NCBI GenBank assembly: GCA_951804985.1
Contig: OX638131.1
Location: 104,614,464 to 104,678,463, forward strand
Length of the DNA stretch: 64,000 nucleotides
From: Dryomyza anilis
Taxonomy: Eukaryota; Arthropoda; Insecta; Diptera; Dryomyzidae
Direction of reading: 5' to 3'
The position numbers and the translations under genes are program-made. Numbering within the stretch: position 1 is the first letter of the stretch; the number at the start of each line of letters is the position of its first letter. Shown piece by piece: positions 44,444 to 54,790 of this stretch. The notes beneath the pieces are model-generated. The model ran no database searches, had not been told where the DNA came from, and saw nothing but the letters and a program-made list of their open reading frames with translations.

Positions 44444-45691
44444 AGGACTGCGTCGAATAAGATTGTCTGCTACAAAAATGAAAAAATCTAGAAATCTAGT
44501 AATCGAATTTTTATGGAATAAAATATTTTATTTTGCTAATTATTTTTAGATTTATAATAAAGATTTTTTAATAAAAAGTTTTAATTTTTCCGGAACCCCT
44601 TCCATTAATGTTGTAATGGTAGTGTCCGACACCCTCACAGCTGCTGAAGACCACTTTCTTTTAAAGTCTTGAAGGTCTTTGGCCACTTTTTTTGTTGATT
44701 TCATCTTCCTTTTTACTAAAGCCCAGTATCTCTCAATCGGCCTGAGTTCTGGACAGTTTGGTGGATTGGCTTCTTTAGGCACCAAAATCACTGCATTTTG
44801 TTGGATCCACTCTAAGGCCGTTTTGCTGTAGTGACATGAAGCGAGGTCAGGCCAAAAAAAATGTCGACACTTCATGGTGGCGTAAAAATGGAAGCAATCT
44901 CGTTTGCAAGCATTCCTTCACATATATTTCGCTATTAATTGTACCCGATGTCACGAATGAGCTGCTCCTTTTTTCACAGCTGCAAATTGCCTGCCAAACA
45001 AGGAATTTCTTTGGGAATTTTGTCATTTTTTTGATTTGAATTTTTCAGCGACATTTCCTCGAGAATCGGCTGTATAAAATTCCTGCCCAGGTAGCTGAGA
45101 AAAGTCCGCTAAAACATAAGTTACGTCGTCCATTATGCAGCAATCGAATTTTTTAAAAAATTTTTGGTTTTAGCTCGTTGTTTTGCGGTTTCATTTTTGA
45201 CGGCATTTCTATCCGGAACTTTTTGGACCTTGTACGTCTTCAGTCCAGCTTCTTTCTTAGTCCTGCGCACGAAAGATTCTGAGCAATCCGACTTTCTCTC
45301 CAATTTCCTTCCGGATATGCTTGGATCTTTCTTTAAAATATTCACAGCCTTCTTCGACTTTTCACGATCATGTGGGCCTTTTTTTTTTACGAGAACTCTT
45401 CTTCCGATCAATACTCAGGTCTTCCTTAAAGCGGTTGATAACGCGAGAAATGGTCTTAGGGTTAGCCCCTACCTCCTTGGCAATTTTTTTAAAAGACCAA
45501 CTAGGTTGGTCTCGCACTTCCACTTCGTTTGCCATTTTCGCGTTAAATAAATTTTGTATTGACTATAACTGACACAAATTATTTTCTGCCATTTAATTCA
45601 GAGCTACTATGATCGAATTTTTTTTATTTGAATCTTGCAATAGCACATTATGGGAAGATATGTAACGGACAACTTTATTCGACGCAGTCCT
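44444..45691 (-). mobile_element. Complete Tc1/mariner-superfamily transposon, 1248 bp
   Basis: Terminal inverted repeats of about 30 bp begin AGGACTGCGTCGAATAA at both ends (17 identical bases, then four mismatches to about base 30). TA flanks both sides (44442-44443 and 45692-45693), the superfamily's target duplication. One transposase gene on the minus strand fills most of the interior. Length and structure are typical of a full-length autonomous-type element. It lies in AT-rich DNA. Confidence 0.92.
44552..45535 (-). pseudogene. Tc1/mariner transposase (DD37E-type), interrupted by homopolymer frameshifts
   Basis: The minus-strand coding region runs from ATG at 45535 to a stop ending at 44552, about 327 codons, normal for this superfamily. 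Pieces in order: an N-terminal helix-turn-helix (FKKIAKEVGANPKTISRVI), a second HTH region (DPSISGRKLERK, SESFVRRTKKEAGLK), the first catalytic Asp in CCIMDDVTYV with LPGQEFY, a FLVWQAICS block, the second Asp in FFWPDLASCHYS, and the catalytic Glu in NCPELRPIERYW. The second Asp and the Glu are 37 residues apart, the signature of the DD37E group known from insects. The frame shifts at four homopolymer runs: T10 at 45379-45388, the T6A6T5 tract at 45149-45165, T7 at 45026-45032 and A8 at 44854-44861. I see no stop codon within the pieces themselves. It cuts and reinserts the flanking element at TA sites when functional. As written it cannot make a full protein. Confidence 0.88.
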
Positions 45692-46226
45692 TACATTAGT
45701 TCATTATTTTTATGATAAGATCATTATTAAATTCGACAATACTTTCAATACTTCGATTTTTAGTCCATATGTATTTAATGTATGTTGAAAAGCTAATTTT
45801 TTATATTTACTACATTGTTTTAATTGTTTTTGTTTGTAAAAAGAACTAAATATACTGAATTTGTATAAATGTTTGAGTACATTTTTTTAAAAGTAGCTAC
45901 ATATTGTATTAATTTAAATGTTCAAATTATCTACATATAGACCTACAAAAATTAATAATTCGCTCAAACACATACAAATTCATGTCCATTTTAATTAGTT
46001 TTGTTACGTGTAAAAAAAAATTTATAAAAACAGGACCATGTAATTCAAAATCAATAAAAAAAAACATTGTACAGGCAGGATTATGTGTTCCCATATAATC
46101 TTTCCACAAAATTTCATTAAATTCTAAATTGGAATGACCGATAAATTAAAGAGGTATATTTTAAAATTAAGTTCACTTCGGTTGGTAAATTACCAGTCTT
46201 CCATACACAAAAACCAGTCTTCCATA
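45692..46226. other. AT-rich unique DNA
   Basis: No features except a short local duplication at its right end, CCAGTCTTCCATACACAAAAA, twice at 46191-46231. Confidence 0.3.
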
Positions 46227-46608
46227 CACAAAAAAATCAATATGATGAATTCATCAAATATTAGGAATTTTTTATTAGGAATTTTTTTGTGAACTACCAG
46301 GTTCATCATATTGATACCACCGTTATTTAAATGACATATTGATGAATGCATTCATTGAACAAGTTCATACTATCGAACATCATAATGAAGAACGAAATAT
46401 TCAATACAATGAATTTGAATCGTCATATTGATGAATACAATCATACTATCGATGAATATTTTTTTTTTTTGGAAAATGTTCATATTATTTATGAATATAA
46501 TATTCAATATGATGAATGTTGCTGAACTAATATTTTTTTTTCAAAATTTATTGATGGAATTTTTTGTGTACTAAAAAGAAAATAAAAAACAAAATTTGTT
46601 GTAAAAAT

Positions 46609-47925
46609 CAGAGTTCGGAAATACTTACTCACGTTTACTCATGAACGTGAACACAAATTTCATATAGTTGCTTCACAGTTCATGAACACTCGTTGCCTCA
46701 GATGAGTACGATCAAAAGTGAATACTCGTTATAGATTTGAAATACGTTGCTCGTGAACGAGAGTAATGATTTTCTTCCGTTTACTCTTTATTCACGAAGG
46801 TGCAGCAACTAAAATTTTCTATGTTATTCATATTCATAAATGATAAAGATCAAATTTAGCAAAACGTTTTATTCACGCTGTGTATGTAGTTAAGTGTTGC
46901 TTATTGTGGTGATGGGTAAAAAACAATTATATTACAAAAAAAATTGTATTGCGGAACTCGATTGCGGACATCATAGGATGCCATTTGGAGTGGGTACGAA
47001 AACTAATTTTTGACCCAATCATTTTTATTGCGGAAATAGATTGCGAACATCATGGGATGTCTACTGGTACCATTTAGATCAATGTCAATGTCCACAAATT
47101 ACCAATTTTGACGCCTCAAATTTTATTTCGATTGCGGACTTCATGGGATGCCTAATGGTACATTCTGGAGTGGTCAATGACCACCAATAGTGGGTCCGAA
47201 AACAAATTTTACAACCATACATTTTTATTGCGGAAATTGATTGCGGACTTCATGGGATGTCTAATGGTACCATTTGGAGTGGTCAATGACCACAATAACC
47301 AATTTTTGACCACAAAACTTTTATTGCGGTAATCGATTGCGAACTTCATGGGATGCCTAATGGTACCATTTGAAGTGGTCCATAACCCCTTTGTGTTGGT
47401 CAAAACCCCCATCAAAACTTATCTTCTTATCGATTTTCGAAATAAAAATATGTGTCCGCAATCGATTTCCGCAATAAAAATGTTTGGGTTAATTGGTTTT
47501 CGGACCCACTGTTGGTGGTCATTGACCACTCCAAATCCAAACCACTCCAACCATTTTGGGTAAAAAAAAAATTTGTTTACCCACTTTTTGAGATAAGTTT
47601 TAATTTTCTTCAAAGGCTACACTCAACATGTGAATAAAAAGATTTGCCAATTTGATTGTGAACACTTTTGAATATGAACAGAAGAAAAAATAATTTGTTG
47701 CTCATCTCTTATGAGGAGTAATAGTTTAGCGAATGTGAGTACTCGTGAGCAGCCAAATTCTGTTCGATAACGAGTGTTCACTTTAGAATAACGAGTAAGT
47801 CGGAATTTTCTTGCTTACTCGCTCGTGAAGTGTGAAGAAAAAGAATGAACTTTCTTATTCATTTATGAAGATTTATCGTGAGTGATTAATTTTGAATATT
47901 CATTTATGAGTATTGCCGTACCCTG
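46609..47925. mobile_element. hAT-like non-autonomous element, 1317 bp, perfect 8-bp target duplication
   Basis: The element starts CAGAGTTCGGAAATACT and its reversed right end starts CAGGGTACGGCAATACT. The flanks are identical 8-mers, GTAAAAAT (46601-46608 and 47926-47933). CAGRGTWCGG ends with 8-bp duplications are characteristic of hAT. Subterminal regions are inverted too (ACTCATGAACGTGAACAC; reversed right side GTGAACACTCGTTATCGAAC). The centre is a tandem array with no transposase, so it would need an autonomous partner. Confidence 0.82.
46960..47560. repeat. Internal array of GCGGACTTCATGGGATG units (75-110 bp), last unit inverted
   Basis: Five direct units start near 46971, 47046, 47131, 47241 and 47338, each with CATGGGATGxCTAATGGTACC and GGAGTGGTCAATGACCAC. 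A sixth, at 47450-47550, is in reverse orientation (GTGGTCATTGACCACTCCAA). The ORFs of 61-71 codons on both strands follow this symmetry. Related material lies at 38.3 kb. Confidence 0.8.
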
Positions 47926-48109
47926 GTAAAAATACTTATTAAAATAAAAAAAAATCCGATAATTTCTTTTTTCGAAACAAAATTTTTTTTTTTACAATTT
48001 TTTTTTTGAGTTTAATCTTCTTGCTTTCTTGCAATCGTAATTTTAATAGACAGGCATAAATTAACTCATGAGGTGATGTTGCTCAAGAGTACGAGTTAGT
48101 TATTCTTCA

Positions 48110-48172
48110 GGGCATTACAAACAGCTGATAAATATACCCTTTCATTGAAAGTGTAGTGTATAAAAATACAAA
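48110..48172 (-). mobile_element. DINE-1-like 5' terminus fragment
   Basis: CATTACAAACAGCTGATAAA then TATACCCTTTCATTGAAAGTGTAG and TGTATAAA correspond to the reversed 5' hairpin and GTAACACC block of the family (compare 15030-15081). Only this terminus is present. Confidence 0.55.
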
Positions 48173-50113
48173 ATATTGTTTAAAAGATCAATCATAGGTT
48201 AATCAATATATTAAATCTTTAAGTTATTGATTTTACCAATTAATAGATTTTCAAATCTTTATTATATTTTAATAATGTATTAAAATACCGCTTAATTAAA
48301 CAAGTCGTTGAATTGAGCTGTAATAATAGTCATAAATAATAAAATTGTTACAAAACGTAAATTAACAACGTAATCTTACCGATCGTTTGCCATATATTAA
48401 ATTTTGATATTTATTATTAGTTGTAACCTGCTATTTGCATTTAAAGGTTTTTGCACAATACCTATAATTTTTTCAATTAACTACCTGACTTGTTAATAAA
48501 TGCAAATGGAAATGCAATCAAACTGTTTGGATTTTGCAATGCATATATAAAATAATTAACAACAAATTGTCATTGTTATCTAGTTGCAAATTGCTGACAT
48601 TTATTAGATACAGTCTGTTAATTTTAATTTTTATACTATACTATACTATATGATGAAAGCACGATCGTTCCTATAAACACGACATACTAGAAAAACGCAT
48701 CTGTCTGCTGGCCATAATGACTACAACCAACACAACAAATAATTTATTAACCATAATTGACAGCGATCACACCGATCTGTTAAGTCACTCGATATCGTGT
48801 TTATTTTATTTTTTTCTGTTTCTTTTTTTTTAATATTTAGCATTACGTTGGCAAACTGTCAAAACTCATTAGCGATCAACGATCAAATATATAAAATATA
48901 ATTTATGCTAATTGCATAAACTCAACACGAACAAAGTGTTGCATGTCAAGCAAAAAATTAAAAAAAATAAATACAAAGCAATAAAAAGTTTAAAATTCAC
49001 TTAAGCCGTTAAATAAATAAAATATCAAAATGTGAAATAATTAAAATACAAAATAAAAGAATTTAATTTATTTTTAATAAATTGTGGGTTTATCAAATTT
49101 TAGAGATCAACAGCAATTAAGTAGAAAAATTTGTTTTCTGTTGAAATCTTATTTTATTGTCACAGTTTAAATCAGCGTTTATTAAAAGAGACGTCGCAAA
49201 GACACAATATGAAACTTTCAACAATTTATGCAAATTAGTATTAAAATCAGTGATCACCGATCTTTAAACATTATTTCTTATACTTTATTTGTATAGCCTC
49301 GTCGCGTAATTTACGCCTTAAAACAAAACACAAATTTTAAATATATAAATAAAATACACATAAAAATAAGCATAAACATAAAAATTTCATTTAATGGATC
49401 GTGCCAAAGTGATCAAGATCGCATTCATTGTAGGTATGCTAATTTGTATAGAGCCGTTGGAACGATCGATGTATGGATTGATTGTGGTGGCTTTAATCAC
49501 AGTGCAGGCATCTGTCTGAGTGATGTATTCTATTTATTCTCTCCGTATGGTATTCATTAACAGTTGGGGGAAATAATGCGTGGTTGTGAATCGAGCTTCT
49601 GGTTAATATATGGATGATGAGTCTTATGATGGCGATAAGTGCTATAAATGGTATGGCACTTATAGCATTCATGCGCCAGTGAAAACTGATATTTTTTTTT
49701 TAATACCAAAAAGTTTCAAAATTAATTTGTTTAAATTTTTGGACATATTTATCATGATGATTTTTATAATTTTTTCTATTTACGTTATATGGTCAATGAT
49801 CACATTTATAGTTAATTTATACAATTAAGTTACATGAATTTGAAAAATAACAACTGAGAATTGGGGGCATATATGATATAAAATGTATTGAGTGAAAATG
49901 TGAAATGGAAATACCTCTTTTGGAGGTGTTTTCGTTTTTTTCAGTTTCTTTTTAGAATCTCATTTATTGTCACATCGATAAAGAGGCGTGGCCGACAAGT
50001 ATAAATTTCATTTTCAATTACCTTATATCTAGTAAAAATTGTAATAGGGTCATGGTAGGTAACTGATCATTGAATTTTTTCCATGACATAACCCGACCAG
50101 TTACGTTGCGTCC
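48173..50113. other. Unique DNA with GATC motifs around 48.65-49.42 kb
   Basis: AT-rich. Includes GCACGATCGTTCC, GACAGCGATCACACCGATCTG, TAGCGATCAACGATCAAATA, CAGTGATCACCGATC and GTGATCAAGATCGC. The ORF at 49610-49828 (72 codons, Phe/Ile-rich) is not recognisable. Confidence 0.3.
49394..49519 (+). CDS. Hypothetical 41-residue small ORF
   Basis: ATG at 49394 (context TTTAATGGATCG), stop TGA at 49517-49519. The translation starts MDRAKVIKIAFIVGMLICIE and ends with a second hydrophobic stretch (YGLIVVALITVQAS), so it would be a small double-hydrophobic peptide. It is in more GC-balanced DNA than its surroundings. I recognise no family; chance occurrence is quite possible. Confidence 0.1.
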   Translation: MDRAKVIKIAFIVGMLICIEPLERSMYGLIVVALITVQASV

Positions 50114-51070
50114 CACAATGTGCCCAAACGCCATTAAATCGGGTGAAATTCAGTATTTTCGGAAACACTTAACTGATTTTAAAAATTTTAAAAACGTTAT
50201 ATAGAGAGAACTTAAATTTTTAAACAGTAGTTTGTACCTTTAATGGTTATGGAGATAAAAATCAGAAAAGTTTAGATTTTTTTAATGAAATTTTCTTTAA
50301 AAATTGTAAAAAATCCAAAAGTAAAATTATTTTGTTTATTTTGTTTGATTGAGATCTAAAGAAAATGTGCTTACATCAGAAAATATCTTGATTAGTTTTA
50401 AAGATATAGACTTGAACATGAATTTTCGTTTTCATTTTTGAAGACTTTACTTTACATATTTATACATTGATTGTACATTTTTCATGAAATTAAAATACTT
50501 GTTTGGGACATTTATAAATAATTAACACATAAATCATAAACTCAAAACCGTTTTCAAATATCTCAAGTGGTTTAGTAAATATAAAATTGTAAATCAAAAT
50601 TTCCATCTTCTTAGTTTTTTAGAATTTTGGACTTATACGCAAATCTCCGTATTATTTTTTTTTCCTGAGTAACATGTACTTTTCTTACATTTTTTGATAG
50701 ATAATATTACTGAAAATCTTTTGAACGATAAAAGTTATCCAAAATATATTTAACTAATCTGACAACACTGGTCAAAATAAAAGTTTTTAATTTTTTTTAA
50801 CTTTGCCCCCTCCAGAAAAGTTTTCGAATCCCAAAGTCAAAATTTAAGTAAGCAATTTTAAGGACGAATTATTTCTTCGTATTTTTGACCCATATTTCAT
50901 GAAAAAATCTCAACTTTACTGATTTTTATCTCCATAACCCTTAAAGATACAAACTCCAATTTTAAAACTTAAGTTCTCTCTGTACAACAGATTTTAAATT
51001 TTTAAAATTATTTGAGTGGTTCAGAAAATACTGAATTTAACCCGATTTAAGAGCGTTTGAATACAATGTG
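50114..51070. mobile_element. Foldback element, about 957 bp with about 210-bp arms
   Basis: The left arm (from 50114) and reversed right arm (to 51070) share, in order, TTAAATCGGGT, AAATTCAGTATTTTC, AGAGAGAACTTAA and GGTTATGGAGATAAAAATCAG, plus a TGAAAT block, at roughly 75-80 percent identity. The central part is AT-rich and single copy. There is no coding sequence, and no target duplication could be fixed. Confidence 0.75.
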
Positions 51071-52137
51071 CGTCCTTGATTATAAACTATTGTAACCATG
51101 CTTTCAAAAACAAATTAAAAGACATAAAAATAAAAAAAAATGTTAAGAACAACAACACGAAAACCTATTTATACAGAAATGGACAAATGGGCATACAAAA
51201 TATGACATTCTGTACTTCCACGTCACACAAAAATAAATCATAAAACACAAGAAGAAAAAGGGGCTACTCGCTCCTATTTGAACCATTTGAGGGATCACTC
51301 AACCCTGCCTGAACTCAAATAAGTGTGACAAACCTATTAGAGTTTTTGACTGATCGGAAAATCACTGAAGAAGCACTTATCATGATCACCACAGAAGAAT
51401 TTATATTACCTAAACTGTAAATGGTGTTGATCAAATACACTTTATTTCATCCACTTAAAAAATTTATAATCGGGAAATTATAGCAATCTAATCAAAAACC
51501 CTAAATTTTGTTTTTTATTCTTCAAGAAACTATTCCGACAAATATCATGAACATATTTTTATGAAATTAGTGTACAAAATTCAATTTTCTATATATTTAT
51601 TATTATCTCAAAGTATATTAATTTTAAATATTCAGATTACGGTTTATTCAAAGTTCTTGTATGGCGTTTACGTTTCGAAAAGGTTATTTGTCTAATTTTT
51701 ATTAAGAAAAACAAAACATGTTTGTCAGGGTCCTAACTAGTAAATGCTACTGAAAACAAGGCAATGGTAACATTGTGCGGCACTAAAATCTGAACTCATT
51801 TTTTCTGTGATTTACAGGATATCTGTGGCCAGTGAATCAAAAATGTAGTATAAACTTATACCCGTACACGTCTGGGTTAGGCGCTATGCGGTCCGAAAGG
51901 GTTCAAAGGACAACCAATAAAGTTCGTAATTTTGTAGCGATATGGTTCATTGTACATTTTTGATGTCTAAGGACAAACGTGAAATTAGTGAACTTCCTAA
52001 GTATAGTTTCCACTGCACAGTTTAAGTTTGCATCTGAACGATTTCCACCTTTTTTTAATAGCTTTCTATTAACAATTCCATTATGGAGTTATAACCATTA
52101 GAAGAAGTCAGAAAACTATCATAATGTCATTGGGAAA
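51071..52137. other. Unclassified DNA upstream of a DINE-1-like cluster
   Basis: Contains a GC-richer patch at 51262-51345 and another at 51860-51935 (ACACGTCTGGGTTAGGCGC). No recognised repeat or gene. Confidence 0.25.
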
Positions 52138-52801
52138 ATATACCTAATATAAAATGTACATCTACAAATCAATTTTACTGTAAAAGTGCTCAAATACAAG
52201 AAAATAATGTTTTCCGGCGAAAAGACTTGTGGTTCTCAAAAAAAAAAAAAAAATCGAAACTCGGTGCACCTACCCATTTGTAAATATGGATATCAAATGA
52301 ATGGAAATTCTTCAGCGATTGAAAGTTTGTTGTTATTTTCAGGATTCGTATACTCTGGTGACCTATATACCACTTTTAATGGTAACCACACATATGTAGC
52401 CGCGGTAGCTCAGTGGTTAGTGCGTTGGACTGCGAGCCAAAAGGTCCCCGGTTCAAGCCTGGACTGGGGCTAACAACATCTTTTCATAGAAACATTTTTC
52501 TATACCGCGCTACCTCTTGGCAGTCAATGGCAAATCTACGAGAGTAAAACATTGCTCTCACCCGCCGTTCGGATTCGGCTATAAACTGTAGGTCCCACCA
52601 CTTTGAGTACAAAATGGTGAGAGAGCTCGGCCTAAGTTCTTATAGGACAGTAGTGCCAAACTATTATATATTATATTATACACATATGTGTAGGGTATTT
52701 ATAGTCGGCTTAGACCGACTATAATTTTGATAATCCTAACTATCATAATAACACCTGCTTTAAAATTTCCCATGTGATCTAACCTTCCCAACTGGTTTCA
52801 T
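52138..52801 (+). mobile_element. DINE-1-like element, copy C (5'-truncated, SINE-interrupted)
   Basis: Begins within the family at ATATAAAATGTACATCTAC. Continues through TGTTTTCCGGCGAAAAGACTTGTGG and CACCTACCCATTTGTAAATA to the CACATATG block, which is split by a SINE at 52398-52679. It then ends with GTGTAGGGTATTTATAGTCGG, the hairpin partner CCGACTATAA, and CCCAACTGGTTT. The 5' hairpin and GTCY tract are missing. Confidence 0.82.
52398..52679 (+). mobile_element. tRNA-derived SINE, family 1, inside DINE-1-like copy C
   Basis: A tRNA-like head (A box TAGCTCAGTGGTTAG, B box GGTTCAAGCCT) is followed by a body shared with the other copies (CATAGAAACATTTTTCTATA, CTCTCACCCGCCGTTCGGAT, GGTGAGAGAGCTCGG) and a TATTA-rich tail. 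A perfect 10-bp target duplication ACACATATGT flanks it (52388-52397 and 52680-52689). Copy E at 54.67 kb shows the uninterrupted site. The element is transcribed by RNA polymerase III from the internal boxes and mobilised by a LINE in trans. Confidence 0.93.
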
Positions 52802-52865
52802 ATTGGCTCTAGTTTTTGAGATATAGCCCATTTGTATTTTCTCATATTTTGCTCTTGTATTATTT

Positions 52866-53886
52866 TTATACCCTATACTAAGAGTGAAAGGGTATATTCA
52901 GATTGGTACGCCGTTTGTAACACCTAGAAGGAAGCATCCCCTGTATGAAAAAGTATATATATTCTTGATCAGCATGACCTCCTGAGTCTATTTAATGATG
53001 TCCGTCTGTCTGTTCCTATGTCTGTCTGTTGAAATCACGATTACAGAAATATTAGAAGAGCTAGATCAATGAAACTTCTAATTCAGATTACTTACCAAAA
53101 TTGCCATGATCGGACCTTTGTGACCAGTGAACCGACCACTTATGTTCAAATACCTCAGAAAATTTACATCTACGGATGAATTTTACTATATGCGAGCTTA
53201 AGTGATTTTTTTTTATGCCAAATATATATTGCCTTTATGCTCAAATATATGAAAATAATGTGTTCTTGGGAACTGACGTGTGGTTCTCGAAAAAAAATCG
53301 AATTCAGTATACCTATCCATTTGTCCACTGTAGCCGCGGTAGCTCAGTGGTTAGTGCGTTGGACTGCGAGTCGAAAGGTCCCCGGTTCAAGCCTGGACTG
53401 GGGCTAACAACATCTTTTCATAGAAACATTTTTCTATACCGCGCTACCTCTCGTCAGTAAATGACAAACCTACGAGAGTAAAACCATTGCCTATGAAAAG
53501 CTCTCACCCGCCGTTCGGATTCGGCAATAAACTATAGGTCCAACCACTTTGAGTACAAATATAACACGCACAGCTCAAAATGGTGAGAGAGCTCGGCCGA
53601 AGTTCTGTACGGGACTGTAGCGCCAAACTATTTTTATTATATCCATTTGTACATATGGGTATCAAATGAAAGGAAAGCCTTCAGCGATTTCAAGTTTGTA
53701 TGTATTTTCAGTATTTTTAAACCCTGGTGACCTAAGCACCTCTTTAAGTGGTCACCGCACAAATTATAACATATATGGTCGACTTAGACCGAGCATAACT
53801 TACATAATTCTTACTAACTTAATAGCACCAACTATCACAATATCCCTACTTTAAACTTTCCCATATGATCTAACCTTCCCAACTTG
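52866..53886 (+). mobile_element. DINE-1-like element, copy D (complete, SINE-interrupted)
   Basis: Starts with the hairpin TATACCCTATACTAAGAGTG/AAGGGTATA, then GTACGCCGTTTGTAACACC, GTATATATATTCTTGATCAGC and a short GTCTGTCTGTT microsatellite. It continues to ACCTATCCATTTGT, where a SINE is inserted (53325-53639). It resumes ACATATGGGTATCAAATGAA and ends with a decayed 3' hairpin (GGTCGACTTAGACCGAGC) and CCCAACTTGTT. Confidence 0.87.
53325..53639 (+). mobile_element. tRNA-derived SINE, family 1, inside DINE-1-like copy D
   Basis: Same head, body and TATTTTTATTA tail as the 52.4-kb copy, with the full internal region including ATATAACACGCACAGCTC. A perfect 11-bp target duplication TATCCATTTGT flanks it (53314-53324 and 53640-53650). 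Seven extra bases (CCACTGT) precede the usual AGCCGCGG start, perhaps added at reverse-transcription completion. Confidence 0.93.
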
Positions 53887-54043
53887 TTCATATTCCAACC
53901 AATGATAAGAATGAAAACACCATTTCTGTATTATTCACGGAGAAGCTTGCGCTATAATACAAAAATGTTACTTTACGTAAAGAAAATTCGGTGTGCGAGA
54001 TAAAGGCAAAAGATTTTTAAAACTTGATTAAAAATTATAATTT

Positions 54044-54790
54044 TTATACCCTACACTAAGAGTGAAAGGGTATATTCAGTTTGGTACGCCGTTTGTAACA
54101 CCCAGAAGGAAGCATCTCCGGTATGGAAAAGTATATATATTCTTGATCAGCATGACCTCCTGAGTCGATTTAGCGATGTCCGTCTGTCCGTCTGTCTATC
54201 CGTCTGTCTGTCTGTCCGTCTGTCTGTCTGTCCGTCTGTCTGTTGAAATCCCTAAGACTTTTAAAATAGAAGAGCTAGATAAACTTGAAACTTATAACTT
54301 AGATTACTAATATACCTACGCTGTATGTGCGAAAAAATTGGCGAGATCGGTCCATTGTGACCTATGATCCGACCACTTATGTTCAAATACCTCATATAAA
54401 ATGTACATATAAAGATCAATTTTTATGTATACGTGCTTAGGTAAACTTTTTTGGTCAAATATATATTGATATCATGCTCAAATATATTATAATAATGTTT
54501 TCCGGCAAAAAGACTTGTGGTTCACAAAAAAAAAATCGAAAAAATCGGTACACCTACCCACTTGTAAATATGGGTATCAAATGAATGGAAATTCTTCAGC
54601 GATTGAATGTTTGTAGTTATTTTCAGGATTCGTATACCCTGGTGACCTATATATCACTTTGAATGGTAACCACACATATGTGTAGGGTATTTATAGTCGG
54701 CTTAGACCGACTATAATTTTGATAATCCTAACTATCAGAATTACACCTACTTTAAAATTTCCCATGTGATCTAACCTTCCCAACTGGTTT
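54044..54790 (+). mobile_element. DINE-1-like element, copy E (complete, uninterrupted, 747 bp)
   Basis: The best copy in the window. It has the 5' hairpin TATACCCTACACTAAGAGTG with AAGGGTATA, GGTACGCCGTTTGTAACACC, GTATATATATTCTTGATCAGC and GAGTCGATTTAGCGATGTCC. Then come a long GTCY microsatellite (54178-54243), an internal non-coding region, and the 3' CACACATATGTGTAGGGTAT with hairpin AGTCGGCTTAGACCGACT, ending CCCAACTGGTTT. It encodes no protein. Such elements depend on a Helentron for movement. Confidence 0.9.

Larger units (their letters stand above)
46227..48015. mobile_element. TA-MITE family copy E6, split by a hAT-like insertion
   Basis: The left end TACACAAAAAAATCAATATGATG is followed by the same order of landmarks as copy E2: GAACTACCAGGTTCATCATATTGATACCACCGTT and GACATATTGATGAATG. 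TTTGTTGTAAAAAT (to 46608) is interrupted by the element at 46609-47925, and poly-A/T sequence resumes afterward. The 3' half found in E2 is absent or unrecognisable. Confidence 0.55.

Noticed and set aside
45164..45572. Plus-strand ORFs of 83 and 128 codons
   Set aside because: Antisense shadows of the minus-strand transposase.
52398..52475. Functional tRNA gene
   Set aside because: The head has A and B boxes, but the acceptor stem does not pair and it continues into a SINE body with a tail and target duplication. The heads at 53.3 and 60.4 kb are rejected for the same reason.
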